This document shows, piece after piece, positions 34,445 to 43,972 of a stretch of 64,000 nucleotides of DNA. The notes below the pieces were generated by a model. That model worked only from the letters and a program-made list of their open reading frames with translations, did not search any database and was not told the origin of the DNA. How positions within the stretch are numbered: position 1 is the stretch's first letter; the number at the start of each line of letters is the position of its first letter. Position numbers and translations under genes: made by a program. Where the stretch lies: NCBI GenBank assembly GCA_963837395.1, contig CAWINI010000002.1, positions 558,001 through 622,000 of the forward strand, in the 5' to 3' direction. The DNA comes from CAVZQN01 sp963837395 (lineage in GTDB: Bacteria > Acidobacteriota > HRBIN11 > JAKEFK01).

Positions 34445-35182
34445 ATGATACGAATCTTAAAAAATCTAGATCAGGTTAGCAGCACTGCGGCAGAAGAAGT
34501 AATTCAATGTGCTATTGACGCAATTGAAAGGCGCGGTGTATTCCGGATTGCGCTTTCCGGTGGTTCCACTCCAAAAACGCTGTATTCAAAACTCGCTTGC
34601 GATCAAGATTTAAAAAAAGAAATGCCATGGAAAAGTGCGCATTTCTTTTGGAGTGATGAGCGCACAGTTCCTCCAGATCATCAGGACAGTAATTATCGAA
34701 TGGCCCAGGAAGCGATGTTCAAGCATGTTGATGTTTCAGAGACACAAATTCATAGAATTCATGCGGAAGCAGAAGATCCAAATCATGCAGCTGAGGAATA
34801 TGAAAAAGAAATTCGCCAACACTTCAACTTATCCGCTCCCGATGTGCCGCAATTTGATTTGATCCTTTTAGGAATGGGGCCCGATGGCCATACAGCTTCG
34901 CTGTTTCCAGGTACCGAAGCTTTAAAAGAACAAAAACGTTTGATAGTTTCTAACTGGGTCGCTAAGTTCAATACTCATCGGATAACGTTTACAGTTCCGC
35001 TTATCAATCATGCGGCCAATGTGATGTTTCTTGTTTGTGGTGAAGATAAAGCCGCAGCATTAAAAGCAGTGCTTGAAGGACCGTATGATCCTGAGGTTTA
35101 TCCTTCACAATTAATTAAACCTGAAGGCGAGTTGATCTGGTTTGTAGATCAGGCAGCCGGCAAATTGCTGGAGCTCGATTAA
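34445..35182 (+). CDS. pgl: 6-phosphogluconolactonase
   Basis: 245 residues of the DevB/NagB-like fold: S-G-G-S-T-P-K near residue 39, S-D-E-R near 77, and G-M-G-P-D-G-H-T-A-S-L-F-P near 143, the family signature. It hydrolyses 6-phosphogluconolactone in the oxidative pentose-phosphate pathway. The preceding gap is filled by a repeat. The HAD gene starts one base after its stop. Confidence 0.94.
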   Translation: MIRILKNLDQVSSTAAEEVIQCAIDAIERRGVFRIALSGGSTPKTLYSKLACDQDLKKEMPWKSAHFFWSDERTVPPDHQDSNYRMAQEAMFKHVDVSETQIHRIHAEAEDPNHAAEEYEKEIRQHFNLSAPDVPQFDLILLGMGPDGHTASLFPGTEALKEQKRLIVSNWVAKFNTHRITFTVPLINHAANVMFLVCGEDKAAALKAVLEGPYDPEVYPSQLIKPEGELIWFVDQAAGKLLELD

Positions 35183-35183
35183 C

Positions 35184-35867
35184 ATGGCAAAAAGCTCGGT
35201 CGTTTTTTTGTTCGATGTTGATAACACATTGTTAGATAACGATCGAGTGACTGCCGATCTTAAAAAATTTTTGGATCTATCGGTTGGCCGTGAACGTGAA
35301 GAATGTTATTGGAAATTATTTGAACAGCTTCGCTCCGAACTCGGTTATGCCGATTATCTTGGCGCACTTCAACGTTACCGGAAAGAATATCCGCGCGATG
35401 TACATCTGCTTTCAATATCGCAATACTTAATCAACTATCCGTTCGCAAATCGTCTCTATCCGGAATCTCTGGATGTAATCGATTTTGTAAAACAATGGGG
35501 ACCAGCAGTCATTTTTTCTGATGGTGATGCTGTGTTTCAACCGCGCAAGGCGGAGCGTTCCGGATTACTGGAAATTGTTGATGGGAATGTGCTTATTTAC
35601 ATCCATAAGGAAGAAAATTTGGATGATGTTGAGGAACGTTATCCTGCTGATCATTATGTTTTTATAGATGACAAGCTGCGTTTATTGGACGCTGTGAAAA
35701 AGATCTGGAAAGATCTGGTAACTACAGTTTTTGTAAAACAGGGACATTATGCGTGGGATCCCGAAATATTGAAGAACTATCCTCCGGCTGACATCAATCT
35801 CGCCAGAATAGGAGAAATCCTTCAGTTGAACTTGCAACAATTGACGACAAGCTCGCGTAAGGCGTGA
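35184..35867 (+). CDS. HAD-family hydrolase
   Basis: 227 residues. HAD motif I is F-D-V-D-N-T-L-L (D11, D13), motif II lies in I-F-S-D-G, and motif IV in H-Y-V-F-I-D-D-K near residue 158. It should be a cytoplasmic phosphatase. Its place one base after pgl, in a sugar-phosphate operon, suggests a sugar-phosphate substrate, which is inference. Confidence 0.88.
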   Translation: MAKSSVVFLFDVDNTLLDNDRVTADLKKFLDLSVGREREECYWKLFEQLRSELGYADYLGALQRYRKEYPRDVHLLSISQYLINYPFANRLYPESLDVIDFVKQWGPAVIFSDGDAVFQPRKAERSGLLEIVDGNVLIYIHKEENLDDVEERYPADHYVFIDDKLRLLDAVKKIWKDLVTTVFVKQGHYAWDPEILKNYPPADINLARIGEILQLNLQQLTTSSRKA

Positions 35868-35868
35868 A

Positions 35869-35877
35869 TGTTATAAT
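35869..35877 (+). promoter_or_regulatory. Extended -10 promoter of tatA operon
   Basis: TGnTATAAT, the full extended -10 form, lies 30 bases before the tatA ATG and just after the HAD gene stop. No good -35 hexamer is visible, as is usual for extended -10 promoters. Confidence 0.5.
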
Positions 35878-35907
35878 AGAATTGCCCTCCATTAAGGTTA
35901 AACAAAC

Positions 35908-36093
35908 ATGGGTCCTCTAGGTATTCAAGAAATTGTCTTAATTTTTATTATCGCGTTAGTTTTATTTGGTCCCAAAAAACTTCCTGAATTAGGAAAGTCG
36001 ATCGGAAAGGCTTTGGGCGAACTCAAACGCGCTTCAAATGATATTAAGCGAAGCATCGAAAAAGAAATTGATGATACCGAGTTGAAGAACTAG
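35908..36093 (+). CDS. tatA: Sec-independent protein translocase TatA/E
   Basis: 61 residues: a single N-terminal membrane helix, then F-G-P-K-K-L-P-E-L-G-K-S-I-G and a charged amphipathic tail, the TatA/E signature. It forms the pore-like assembly of twin-arginine export in the inner membrane. It lies 32 bases before tatC. Confidence 0.95.
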   Translation: MGPLGIQEIVLIFIIALVLFGPKKLPELGKSIGKALGELKRASNDIKRSIEKEIDDTELKN

Positions 36094-36125
36094 GTGCTGC
36101 TTCTTTAATTTGCTCAACGCAACTT

Positions 36126-36881
36126 ATGGTCGACTTATTAGAACAAGAAGATATTGATGAATCCGGACGGATGACTCTCTGGGAGCATCTCGATGAACTC
36201 AGAAAACGTCTGATTTTTTCTTTACTTACCCTTGCGGTCGGTTTTGGAGTTTGCTGGTTCTTCAGAGAACAACTCTGGGATGTTGTTCAAGCGCCGTTCA
36301 TTCAATTCGTGCCGAAAGGCGATCGTCTGTCATTCATTTCTCTTACTGAACCATTCACTGTGTACATGAAACTCTCCGCTCTTGCGGCTGTGATTTTTAC
36401 TTCACCAATTTTGATAACACAATTATGGTTGTTCATTTCCCCAGGTTTATACAGACGCGAGAGACGGTTCGCGATTCCATTCATTCTTTTTTCAACACTC
36501 TGTTTTTTAGGTGGATGTCTTTTTTGTTATTACTACGTTTTTCCATTTGCTTGCCGGTATTTCCTGGAAGTCGGCAGAAATTTTAAACAAGATGTTCGAG
36601 TCAATGATTACTTTTCACTGTTCAGCAAATTAATGTTATCGATCGGTTTGATTTTTGAGACTCCAATCCTTGCTTTTTTTCTTGCCCGAATGGGAATCGT
36701 GAACCATCGTTTCCTGCTATCAAAATTTAAATACGCAATTTTACTTGCGTTCATCATTTCAGCTATCATCACTCCAACTCCTGATTTTGTGACCCAGACA
36801 ATCCTTGCAGTGCCGATGATTGGCTTGTATTTGGTAAGCATCATCATTGCATGGATGTTTGGACGTCCGCGGGAACAATAA
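36126..36881 (+). CDS. tatC: Sec-independent protein translocase TatC
   Basis: 251 residues, six membrane helices. The N-terminal M-T-L-W-E-H-L-D-E-L-R-K-R-L and later F-E-T-P-I-L motifs are the TatC signature and include the Glu residues that read twin-arginine signal peptides. It acts with TatA in the inner membrane. No separate tatB is present here. Confidence 0.95.
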   Translation: MVDLLEQEDIDESGRMTLWEHLDELRKRLIFSLLTLAVGFGVCWFFREQLWDVVQAPFIQFVPKGDRLSFISLTEPFTVYMKLSALAAVIFTSPILITQLWLFISPGLYRRERRFAIPFILFSTLCFLGGCLFCYYYVFPFACRYFLEVGRNFKQDVRVNDYFSLFSKLMLSIGLIFETPILAFFLARMGIVNHRFLLSKFKYAILLAFIISAIITPTPDFVTQTILAVPMIGLYLVSIIIAWMFGRPREQ

Positions 36882-36889
36882 AGTTCACC

Positions 36890-37984
36890 ATGAAAATTTT
36901 TGCGGTATTCGCATTCATTCTGGTTTGTGCATTTTCATTTGCACAAGAGGCGCAGAATGTAGTTTTGCCACAAACTCCTGAAGTCCAAATTCATGCCCAC
37001 ACTGCGCAGGGCACTCGTTTACGTGATGGTCTTGGTTTTGTTTGGGATGATCACACTGTTGTAACAAGTTATTCCGCGGTACAAGGAGCATCATGGATTA
37101 AAGTCGAAGTAGATGGCGAAAGTCTTGTTGCTGGAGAACTGGTTTCGTTTAGCAAACTCTTTGATATTGCATTTTTGCGCACTTCAGAAGAATTGCCCGA
37201 AGGGCGTTTGTTTGGAAGTTCAGACACTCTTGCCGCCGGTGATTCTGCATTTTTATTTACTCAAGATAAAGGTGCCTGGAAGTTGAAGGAAACTCATCTA
37301 AAAAAATGGGAAGATTCGGGTCAAGGATTTGTATGGCTATATTTTCCTGAAGTTAGTACGGGGAGTGCTTCACCATTGTTTAACAAAACCGGGAAAATTG
37401 TTGGATGGTTTCCTGGAAAGTCGCCGGCGATTCCTTTGAAAGCAGTTTTTGCGCAAATTGCAGATAAATCTGCGCCCGTGCCGTTGCAAGAATTCACTAC
37501 CTGGGAAAAATTTTGGAACGTGGCAAAAATTCCGGCAAAATCTCCGGAAAAACAGAAGAATGAACTGCCTTCTTTAGAAATGATTTCAGGCCCGGGTTGC
37601 GAAATCGGAATTCCACAAAATTGGGAGCACGAAACATCTCAACAGAAAGATCATTTTCTATTGCTGGCTGCATCAAAACAAACTGGAATTTCGTTAGGGA
37701 TGAGAATCATGCCTGCACAAACTGGCGATTTAAATCTTGAAACTGAGCGGGCTGAAGTGTTGTTATTTCCTGGAATCCCACGCAAAGATATGGATCCTGC
37801 AATGGTTGGAGGCATCTCTGGTTTGCAAGCTCAATACGAAGATGATCAAGGATTTACCTCCACTACATTTTACGGATTGAGCTCAGGACGTCTTTACATT
37901 CTGACGGTTACATATCCTGAAGCAATGAAAGTAGATTCATTGCTGGATGAATTGTATTCAACGGTGCACTTTCTGCCGAAATAA
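36890..37984 (+). CDS. Degenerate trypsin-like (HtrA-type) secreted protein
   Basis: About 364 residues from the ATG at 36890 (8 bases after the tatC stop). A signal peptide is M-K-I-F-A-V-F-A-F-I-L-V-C-A-F-S-F-A. Residues about 45-200 follow the HtrA protease pattern: G-L-G-F-V-W-D-D, T-S-Y-S-A-V where T-N-x-H-V-V is expected, F-D-I-A-F-L-R with D92, and G-S-A-S-P-L with Ser159 at the nucleophile site. The catalytic His is replaced (Ser62), so it should not be an active protease. A C-terminal region (about 230-364) is of unknown type. Possibly a periplasmic binding or chaperone protein. Confidence 0.75.
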   Translation: MKIFAVFAFILVCAFSFAQEAQNVVLPQTPEVQIHAHTAQGTRLRDGLGFVWDDHTVVTSYSAVQGASWIKVEVDGESLVAGELVSFSKLFDIAFLRTSEELPEGRLFGSSDTLAAGDSAFLFTQDKGAWKLKETHLKKWEDSGQGFVWLYFPEVSTGSASPLFNKTGKIVGWFPGKSPAIPLKAVFAQIADKSAPVPLQEFTTWEKFWNVAKIPAKSPEKQKNELPSLEMISGPGCEIGIPQNWEHETSQQKDHFLLLAASKQTGISLGMRIMPAQTGDLNLETERAEVLLFPGIPRKDMDPAMVGGISGLQAQYEDDQGFTSTTFYGLSSGRLYILTVTYPEAMKVDSLLDELYSTVHFLPK

Positions 37985-37985
37985 T

Positions 37986-38040
37986 AGAGCGGACTGGAAG
38001 CCCGCGGCCCATGATGCAGACTAAAGTCTGCGCTCCATAC
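37986..38040. repeat. REP-like palindrome between convergent genes
   Basis: GCAGACT (38016-38022) pairs with AGTCTGC (38025-38031) over a 2-base loop. A GCGG...CCGC stem lies just upstream (37990-38006). It fills the gap between the degenerate protease and tolC 3' ends. Confidence 0.65.
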
Positions 38041-38045
38041 TTCCA

Positions 38046-39584
38046 CTAACCTTGTAACCGCGCAAAAATCTTCGTTCCCATGAAGCGTTCCAGCTGAGCA
38101 ATGTTTTTCAAATAGGCAATGATCGATGCTAATTCAACTGAACGTGCCTGCGCAAGATCATCCTGGAAATCCAACACAACATTATTTGTGCTAAGTCCTA
38201 CATTCAATTTCTTTCGCTCCGCATCTAACTTCTTTTCTTGCAGCTCAACCGTTACCCTGGATGACTCAATCAACTTTAAACTCGCCCTGATATTTCGAAG
38301 TGCAGTGCGAACATTCATAATTAACTGTTGACGGGTGTTTTCTAAAATTGTGTTGGTTTGCTTTTCAGTCAAATCTGCACGTACGTAATCCGCTTCTGCA
38401 TTCTTGTTACCAATCGGAAGTTGTATGATCAAACCAACATTCCATGTGGGATTTTCCCAGAGATTCCCAAGTGCGTCGCCATAATTTCCAGGAACTGTTC
38501 CGATCGGAACCGGATTGAAAATATCGCCACCAAAAACAAGTTGATCGCCACCAAGGCCTGTATATCCGACTGAACCGGTTAAATCCATCAATGGCTTCAT
38601 ACGATTTCGTGCAAGCTTTGTCGTCAGATTGTTACTCTTTAAATCCAATTCTAATGCTTTGATATCTGGATTGTCTTTTAACGCAATATTGATCGCTTGC
38701 TCTTCAGTAATTGAAATATCCGTAAAAGTCGGACGTTCCAATGGAATGGAAATTGTTTGATTCCAATCTTGAACTTTATCACCGTAAATTAATGTGCGCA
38801 GAATGTCTTCGCGATTTTTAATTGCGACTTCACCAGCAATAATGGCTTGCTCTTTCGTAGCAACTTCTGCTTGTGCAACAACGACTTCTAACGGAGCCAT
38901 AGTGCCAACTTCAACCTGCTTTTTGTTGTTTTCATATAAATCTTTCGCGAAAACTAGCGACTGCTTGAACACTTCTAGTTCAGCCTGGGCAAATGCATAA
39001 TCCAGGTAAGCTTGAGTAACTTGAAGCTCAACATCTAAGACTCGTTGATTCAAGCGGGCATCAGTAGCAAGGCGGTTTGTTTTTGCGATATTGATCGGAG
39101 TAAGTGTGATATCTCTACCAAAATTACGCATTAGTGGCTGACGGACATTTGCGAATAAAGCGCTGTCGAATCTTGGATTGAATGATGTAAACAGTTGATT
39201 GGTTTTTTGCCGGGAATTATTAAAAACCAGATTATAAGAGGTTCCCCAGGTCAGCAGATGGTCCCAACGCACGTCGTAAGCAAGATTTTCATTCTGCAAT
39301 GTACCTTCACCGGAAAGACGCGACCCTGTAGGAATATCTGCATTCTCATTAGAGAGGTTTCCGGAAAACAAAGGTTCAAAGCGCGATGCTTCGTTAGCGA
39401 CAAATGTATCGCTGATTTCCGGGTTATATTCCTCGGTCTTAATATCGAGGTTATTCTTGAGAGCCAGATCGACTGCTTCCTGAAGAGTCAGTAGGTCACC
39501 GGTAGGCTGTGTTTCAGTCTCTTGTGCGATGGCCACTGGCCCAAAAGCGAACAGAAGTAATACCAAAAGCGAACACCATTTCAT
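38046..39584 (-). CDS. TolC-family outer-membrane efflux protein
   Basis: 512 residues from the ATG at 39584. That start has GGAG upstream and opens a clear signal peptide (M-K-W-C-S-L-L-V-L-L-L-F-A-F-G); the longer frame to 39671 adds 29 residues before the signal. Two OEP repeats with long coiled-coil helices are visible (L-T-L-Q-E-A-V-D-L-A-L-K-N-N near 35, and a second A-I-N-I-A-L-K-D-N-P near 310). It should form a trimeric channel for efflux or type I secretion. No inner-membrane pump or adaptor gene is adjacent. Confidence 0.92.
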   Translation of the reverse strand: MKWCSLLVLLLFAFGPVAIAQETETQPTGDLLTLQEAVDLALKNNLDIKTEEYNPEISDTFVANEASRFEPLFSGNLSNENADIPTGSRLSGEGTLQNENLAYDVRWDHLLTWGTSYNLVFNNSRQKTNQLFTSFNPRFDSALFANVRQPLMRNFGRDITLTPINIAKTNRLATDARLNQRVLDVELQVTQAYLDYAFAQAELEVFKQSLVFAKDLYENNKKQVEVGTMAPLEVVVAQAEVATKEQAIIAGEVAIKNREDILRTLIYGDKVQDWNQTISIPLERPTFTDISITEEQAINIALKDNPDIKALELDLKSNNLTTKLARNRMKPLMDLTGSVGYTGLGGDQLVFGGDIFNPVPIGTVPGNYGDALGNLWENPTWNVGLIIQLPIGNKNAEADYVRADLTEKQTNTILENTRQQLIMNVRTALRNIRASLKLIESSRVTVELQEKKLDAERKKLNVGLSTNNVVLDFQDDLAQARSVELASIIAYLKNIAQLERFMGTKIFARLQG

Positions 39585-39777
39585 ACACTTCTCCGTTGTA
39601 AATCGTGTAGTTCTGTAAAAAGACATACGTTTATAGACGAATTCGGTTCCTGAATCAACTCTGGACAACATAACGTTTCCAGAGAAGAATACAATACAAT
39701 TGAAGTTTTCTAATTATAGACAAACCTTTCGGGGCATGCATCCCCAGAATTGTTTCAAATTGTAAACGAGAATTCAT

Positions 39778-40530
39778 TTGCGCTATAAAGCCTTGATTTC
39801 CTACGACGGAACCGATTTTTATGGTTGGCAGGAACAGGTGAATTTTCCAACAATTCAAGCCGAAATCCAAATAGCCCTTGAACGAATTTGCGGTCAACGA
39901 ATTGGTGTAACTGGCGCCGGACGAACTGACAGCGGCGTCCATGCAATTGAACAAGTTGCTCACTTTAATTGGGACCATTCATTACCACCTGAAAGATTAA
40001 GATTGGCAATCAATGCAATTATCCCGCCAACAATTCGAATTTTATCAATTCAAGAAGTTTCAGGTGACTTTCACGCACGATATGATGCACGATCAAAATC
40101 ATATATCTATCGCATTGATACCCAACGCGTTTATAACCCTTTTTATTATCGTTATTCATTGCATTACTCACGCAAGCTGGACATTCCGCTTTTGGTTAAT
40201 TCAGCGAAAGTATTAGAAGGGGAACATGATTTTGTTGCATTCCAAGCAACCGGCACAGAGTTAACTACAACAGTCAGACAAATTTTTCGCGTTGAGGTTC
40301 TGCCGGAATTGAAGGACCCATCACTTGATTATTCATTGCTTTGTATTCGATTTGAAGCGACCGGATTTTTGCGCAAGATGGTGCGATTTATGGTTGGATC
40401 CCTTTTGGAAATTGCGTCAGGGAAACGCGATCCGGATGATCTTACGCGCGCATTGCAAACAGGCGAGCGTAAGTATGTTGGTGTGCCTGCGCCGGCCCGC
40501 GGCTTGTTTTTGGAGAAAGTTCAGTATTAA
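39778..40530 (+). CDS. truA: tRNA pseudouridine synthase A
   Basis: 250 residues from a TTG start, which gives the normal family opening R-Y-K-A-L-I-S-Y-D-G-T-D-F. The catalytic Asp is D51 in G-R-T-D-S-G-V-H-A. F-L-R-K-M-V-R-F-M-V-G lies near the C-terminus. It converts uridines 38-40 of the tRNA anticodon stem to pseudouridine. There is no strong ribosome site before the TTG. Confidence 0.95.
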   Translation: MRYKALISYDGTDFYGWQEQVNFPTIQAEIQIALERICGQRIGVTGAGRTDSGVHAIEQVAHFNWDHSLPPERLRLAINAIIPPTIRILSIQEVSGDFHARYDARSKSYIYRIDTQRVYNPFYYRYSLHYSRKLDIPLLVNSAKVLEGEHDFVAFQATGTELTTTVRQIFRVEVLPELKDPSLDYSLLCIRFEATGFLRKMVRFMVGSLLEIASGKRDPDDLTRALQTGERKYVGVPAPARGLFLEKVQY

Positions 40531-40604
40531 TCACTGAAACACTGAATACACGGAATTATTAAAATATTTTATGAATTCAGTGTATTCTGTGTTTCCGTGA
40601 TTCA
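40528..40604. repeat. CACTGAA-type palindrome between convergent genes
   Basis: The arms, built from CACTGAAA/ACACGGAATT units, pair over about 30 bases with four mismatches around an AT-rich core. It fills the gap between truA and the M20 peptidase gene, the same arrangement as at 14818-14897. Confidence 0.75.
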
Positions 40605-40607
40605 ATT

Positions 40608-42062
40608 TCACTTCGATGTTTCTTTCAAATACGCGTAATAGAACTGGATGGCTTTGCCATACGCATCAACTTTGATCCGTTCGTTTGTACCGTGAACCAT
40701 ACTCAAATTTTCTGAAGTAATCATCACTGGCAAGAATCTGTAAACATTAGAACTGAGCGAAGTATAGTGTCGCGCATCAGTTCCACCCAAAACTAATAGC
40801 GGCGCGCAAACTGTTTTTGCAAACACACTCCTGGCTATTTTTACAATCGTTTTATATGCAGAAGATGTTGTGCTTGAAACGGGCGAAGCTTCAGTGCCGT
40901 TAATTTTCTTTACAGAAATTCGTGGATCATTAACAACGTTACGAATGTGTTTCAGCACTTCATCAATCGAATCCCCTGGCAGAAGACGGAAATTGATCGT
41001 TGCATGCGCTTTTCTTGCAAGCACATTCTCTTTGGGACTTGCTTGCAACATAGTTGGAGCTGTGGTTGTTCGGATCATCGCATTCCCTTCAGGAAGTTTT
41101 CCGAGTCTTGTAACAACGTGGTGCTTGAACAGCCAGAGATTTGAAAACAACAAACGATAACCGAACGGCATTTCTGGCGTTAATGCTTGAAATGTCTGAA
41201 GTGCCGGACCTTCTATCCGCGCAGGCATTTGATTTTTTTCCAGCTTCAGAATCGCTGATGAAAGAATTCCTACTGCAGTATTTGCGGGCGGCATTGAGCT
41301 GTGTCCACCTTCAGTTGATGCACTAATTTCAACCGTCATATAGCCTTTTTCCGAAATTCCAATCAGCGCCTTTGGTTTTTTAACTCCGGCAAATTCGGAT
41401 TCCAGGATAAACGAACCTTCATCCAGTACAGATTCAAGTTCAATCCCGCGCGATTTGAGCAATGCCGCAGTTGCTTCTGCGCCGCTACCCATGTTCTCTT
41501 CATCGGCTCCAAACGCAAAATAGATTGTTCGCTGTGGCGGATAATTCTCACGCAGCAACATTTCAGCTGCTTCTAAAATTCCTAATAATCCACATTTATC
41601 ATCCATCGAACCGCGTCCGTAAATTTCGCCGTTTACAATATTCCCGGCAAATGGCGGCGACTTCCACAGCTTTTCTGTTCCTGGTTCAATCGGAACAACA
41701 TCTTGATGCGACATCAACAGTACAGGCTTCAATGAAGCATTCTTGCCTTGCCAACGAAATAACAAACTGGATCCTGCAACCGTTTCTTTTTCAAGTTTGG
41801 AAAACACTTCAGGGAATGATTGCTGCAGATGCTGATGGAATGCCTCGAACTGCGCGTTATCTTGAAGCGAACTATTTTGATTGGAGATCGTTTGAAATCG
41901 CAATGCTGCTGCTAACCTTTGAGCAGCGTCATTCGCATTTAGTTTTGGTAAGGGTACTGGGTTTACTGATTCTGCTTCGGGATGAATTAAGAGAGCGCGC
42001 GAAAAAGCGATTATGAAAATTACAAACAGGAACAAAAATAGAATTTTCAGAATTCTTTTCAT
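40608..42062 (-). CDS. M20-family peptidase (carboxypeptidase S-like)
   Basis: 484 residues. A single N-terminal membrane helix (residues 5-25) anchors or exports it. Zinc ligands are visible in L-M-S-H-Q-D-V-V-P near 117, G-R-G-S-M-D-D-K-C near 150, and A-D-E-E-N near 185. The dimerisation domain lies between about 235 and 365. It resembles yeast carboxypeptidase S and the PM20D1 type, which act on N-acyl amino acids or dipeptides. The likely site is the periplasm. Confidence 0.9.
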   Translation of the reverse strand: MKRILKILFLFLFVIFIIAFSRALLIHPEAESVNPVPLPKLNANDAAQRLAAALRFQTISNQNSSLQDNAQFEAFHQHLQQSFPEVFSKLEKETVAGSSLLFRWQGKNASLKPVLLMSHQDVVPIEPGTEKLWKSPPFAGNIVNGEIYGRGSMDDKCGLLGILEAAEMLLRENYPPQRTIYFAFGADEENMGSGAEATAALLKSRGIELESVLDEGSFILESEFAGVKKPKALIGISEKGYMTVEISASTEGGHSSMPPANTAVGILSSAILKLEKNQMPARIEGPALQTFQALTPEMPFGYRLLFSNLWLFKHHVVTRLGKLPEGNAMIRTTTAPTMLQASPKENVLARKAHATINFRLLPGDSIDEVLKHIRNVVNDPRISVKKINGTEASPVSSTTSSAYKTIVKIARSVFAKTVCAPLLVLGGTDARHYTSLSSNVYRFLPVMITSENLSMVHGTNERIKVDAYGKAIQFYYAYLKETSK

Positions 42063-42125
42063 CTTAACTTGTTGACTTCATCACAGAACCACATATAGAT
42101 TCAAGTCTTTCAAAACGACGGTAGC

Positions 42126-43175
42126 ATGCGAAAATTAATTTACTTTGTAGGCGGAACAGCGATAGCACTTATCGCGGCTTACAAAATTGTTGATCACCAA
42201 ATTTCTGCGCCTGCTTATCATGGCTCAGTTTCTGATCATTTCGATGGCAAACATTTTCACAACATCACACCAGCCGAACCAAAAGATTTTTTCAGTATTA
42301 TCAAGTGGCGACTAACCAAAGATGAAGGTTCATGGCGCAAGTGGGTGAATGCTCAACCCGGACCCGCACCACAAAAGCGAGTTGGTAAAGGTGAGATGCG
42401 GATCACATTTGTGAATCATTCCACTGTATTGATTCAGATGGACGGAGTGAACATCCTTACAGATCCGATCTGGTCTGAACGTGCCAGTCCGGTAACGTGG
42501 GCAGGTCCACGTAGAGTCAGGCCGCCAGGAATCCGTTATAAAGATTTGCCACCGATTGATGTTGTAGTGGTGTCACACAATCATTATGACCATCTTGATA
42601 TTCCAACATTGAAGAAACTTTCAGAAGATTATCATCCGCAAATTTTTGCCGGTCTTGGAAATGATTTGCTGATGCAAGAAAAAGATATTCAAAGTGCGAA
42701 ACAAATAGATTGGTGGCAAACTGCGGAACTCAAAGAGGGTGTAACTATAACTTGCGTTCCAGCACAACATTGGTCAGGTCGCGGATTTAGTGATCGTATG
42801 ACGAACCTGTGGTGTGGATTTGTATTCAAAGGAGCTGCAGGAACAGTTTATTTTGCCGGAGATACAGGATTTGGGCCGCATCTTAAGATGATTGCCGAAC
42901 GTTATGGACCGATTGATGTTGCGCTGCTTCCGATCGGCGCATTTCGTCCAAGGTGGTTTATGCAGTCTTCGCATCTTTCACCATCCGATGCAATTCAGGC
43001 GCATAAAATACTTGGAGCTAGACAAAGTGTTGCAATCCATTTTGGGACTTTCAATCTTGGTGATGATGGTGAAACTGAAGCTGCGGATTTGTTAAGACAA
43101 GAGATAAAGAAAACAGGAGCCTCATTTCATATTCTTGATTTTGGCCAGAGCCTGACCACAGAGACGCATAAGTAA
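42126..43175 (+). CDS. MBL-fold hydrolase, NAPE-PLD/UlaG-like
   Basis: 349 residues with an N-terminal hydrophobic anchor. The metal motif S-H-N-H-Y-D-H-L-D (near 150) and F-A-G-D-T-G-F-G (near 243) are intact. V-N-H-S-T-V-L-I-Q-M and S-H-L-S-P are typical of the NAPE-hydrolysing phospholipase D type. It probably cleaves a phosphodiester in a lipid, but the substrate is inferred. It is followed 20 bases later by uppS. Confidence 0.88.
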   Translation: MRKLIYFVGGTAIALIAAYKIVDHQISAPAYHGSVSDHFDGKHFHNITPAEPKDFFSIIKWRLTKDEGSWRKWVNAQPGPAPQKRVGKGEMRITFVNHSTVLIQMDGVNILTDPIWSERASPVTWAGPRRVRPPGIRYKDLPPIDVVVVSHNHYDHLDIPTLKKLSEDYHPQIFAGLGNDLLMQEKDIQSAKQIDWWQTAELKEGVTITCVPAQHWSGRGFSDRMTNLWCGFVFKGAAGTVYFAGDTGFGPHLKMIAERYGPIDVALLPIGAFRPRWFMQSSHLSPSDAIQAHKILGARQSVAIHFGTFNLGDDGETEAADLLRQEIKKTGASFHILDFGQSLTTETHK

Positions 43176-43195
43176 AACGTGGTACCATTTCATTC

Positions 43196-43972
43196 ATGTT
43201 CAGTCGATCCCGAGCCGACGAGCTGTACAAAGAAATCGATAAAACGCGATTGCCTGCTCACGTTGCCGTAATCATGGATGGTAATGGCCGTTGGGCTAAA
43301 AAACGGAGCCTTCCGCGAGTGGCTGGGCATCGTGAAGGGATCAAATCAGTTCGGGAAATTGTAGAAACATCCGCGGAATTACATCTTCAAGTTCTAACAC
43401 TGTACGCATTTTCAGTTGAAAATTGGAAACGACCGCGAACCGAAATCAATACGTTGATGCGATTGCTGCGGCAATATCTTCATCGCGAATTAAAAACGAT
43501 GATGAAGAACAATATCCGGTTTCAATCAATCGGCCGCTGGCGTGAACTGGATGAAAAAGTAGTTGAAGACTTGCAATGGGCCATAGATAAAACACAATTT
43601 AACACTGGATTAATTTTCAATATTGCATTGAATTATGGTGGTAGAACCGAATTGGTAGATAGCTTTCGAGAAATTTATAGTGAGCTGGCTCGCAATGGCC
43701 GCGATCCAGAAAAGATCACAGAAGAAACAATCAGCCAGCATTTGTATACTACCGGCCAACCTGATCCTGATCTTCTGATCCGGACGAGCGGCGAACTTCG
43801 CATCAGTAATTTTTTACTCTGGCAAATTGCTTATTCTGAAATCTGGGTTACAGATGTTTTATGGCCCGATTTCAGAAAACAACATCTTTATCAAGCCATC
43901 ATCGATTATCAGAAACGTGAACGCCGTTATGGCGGAATTACCAGAACAGTTTCACTTACTGACACTGAATGA
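43196..43972 (+). CDS. uppS: Undecaprenyl diphosphate synthase
   Basis: 258 residues with the cis-prenyltransferase signatures: I-M-D-G-N-G-R-W (catalytic D28), F-S-V-E-N-W near 78, and D-L-L-I-R-T-S-G-E near 195. It makes the C55 lipid carrier for peptidoglycan. Its stop overlaps the cdsA start by 4 bases (ATGA), so the genes are translationally coupled. Confidence 0.96.
   Translation: MFSRSRADELYKEIDKTRLPAHVAVIMDGNGRWAKKRSLPRVAGHREGIKSVREIVETSAELHLQVLTLYAFSVENWKRPRTEINTLMRLLRQYLHRELKTMMKNNIRFQSIGRWRELDEKVVEDLQWAIDKTQFNTGLIFNIALNYGGRTELVDSFREIYSELARNGRDPEKITEETISQHLYTTGQPDPDLLIRTSGELRISNFLLWQIAYSEIWVTDVLWPDFRKQHLYQAIIDYQKRERRYGGITRTVSLTDTE

Noticed and set aside
35841..35877. TTGACG at 35841 as the -35 of the tatA promoter
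   Set aside because: The spacing to TATAAT is 25 bases, too long; the extended -10 form explains the promoter better.
40608..42062. Possible link of the M20 peptidase to truA as an operon
   Set aside because: The genes are convergent and separated by a palindromic repeat.
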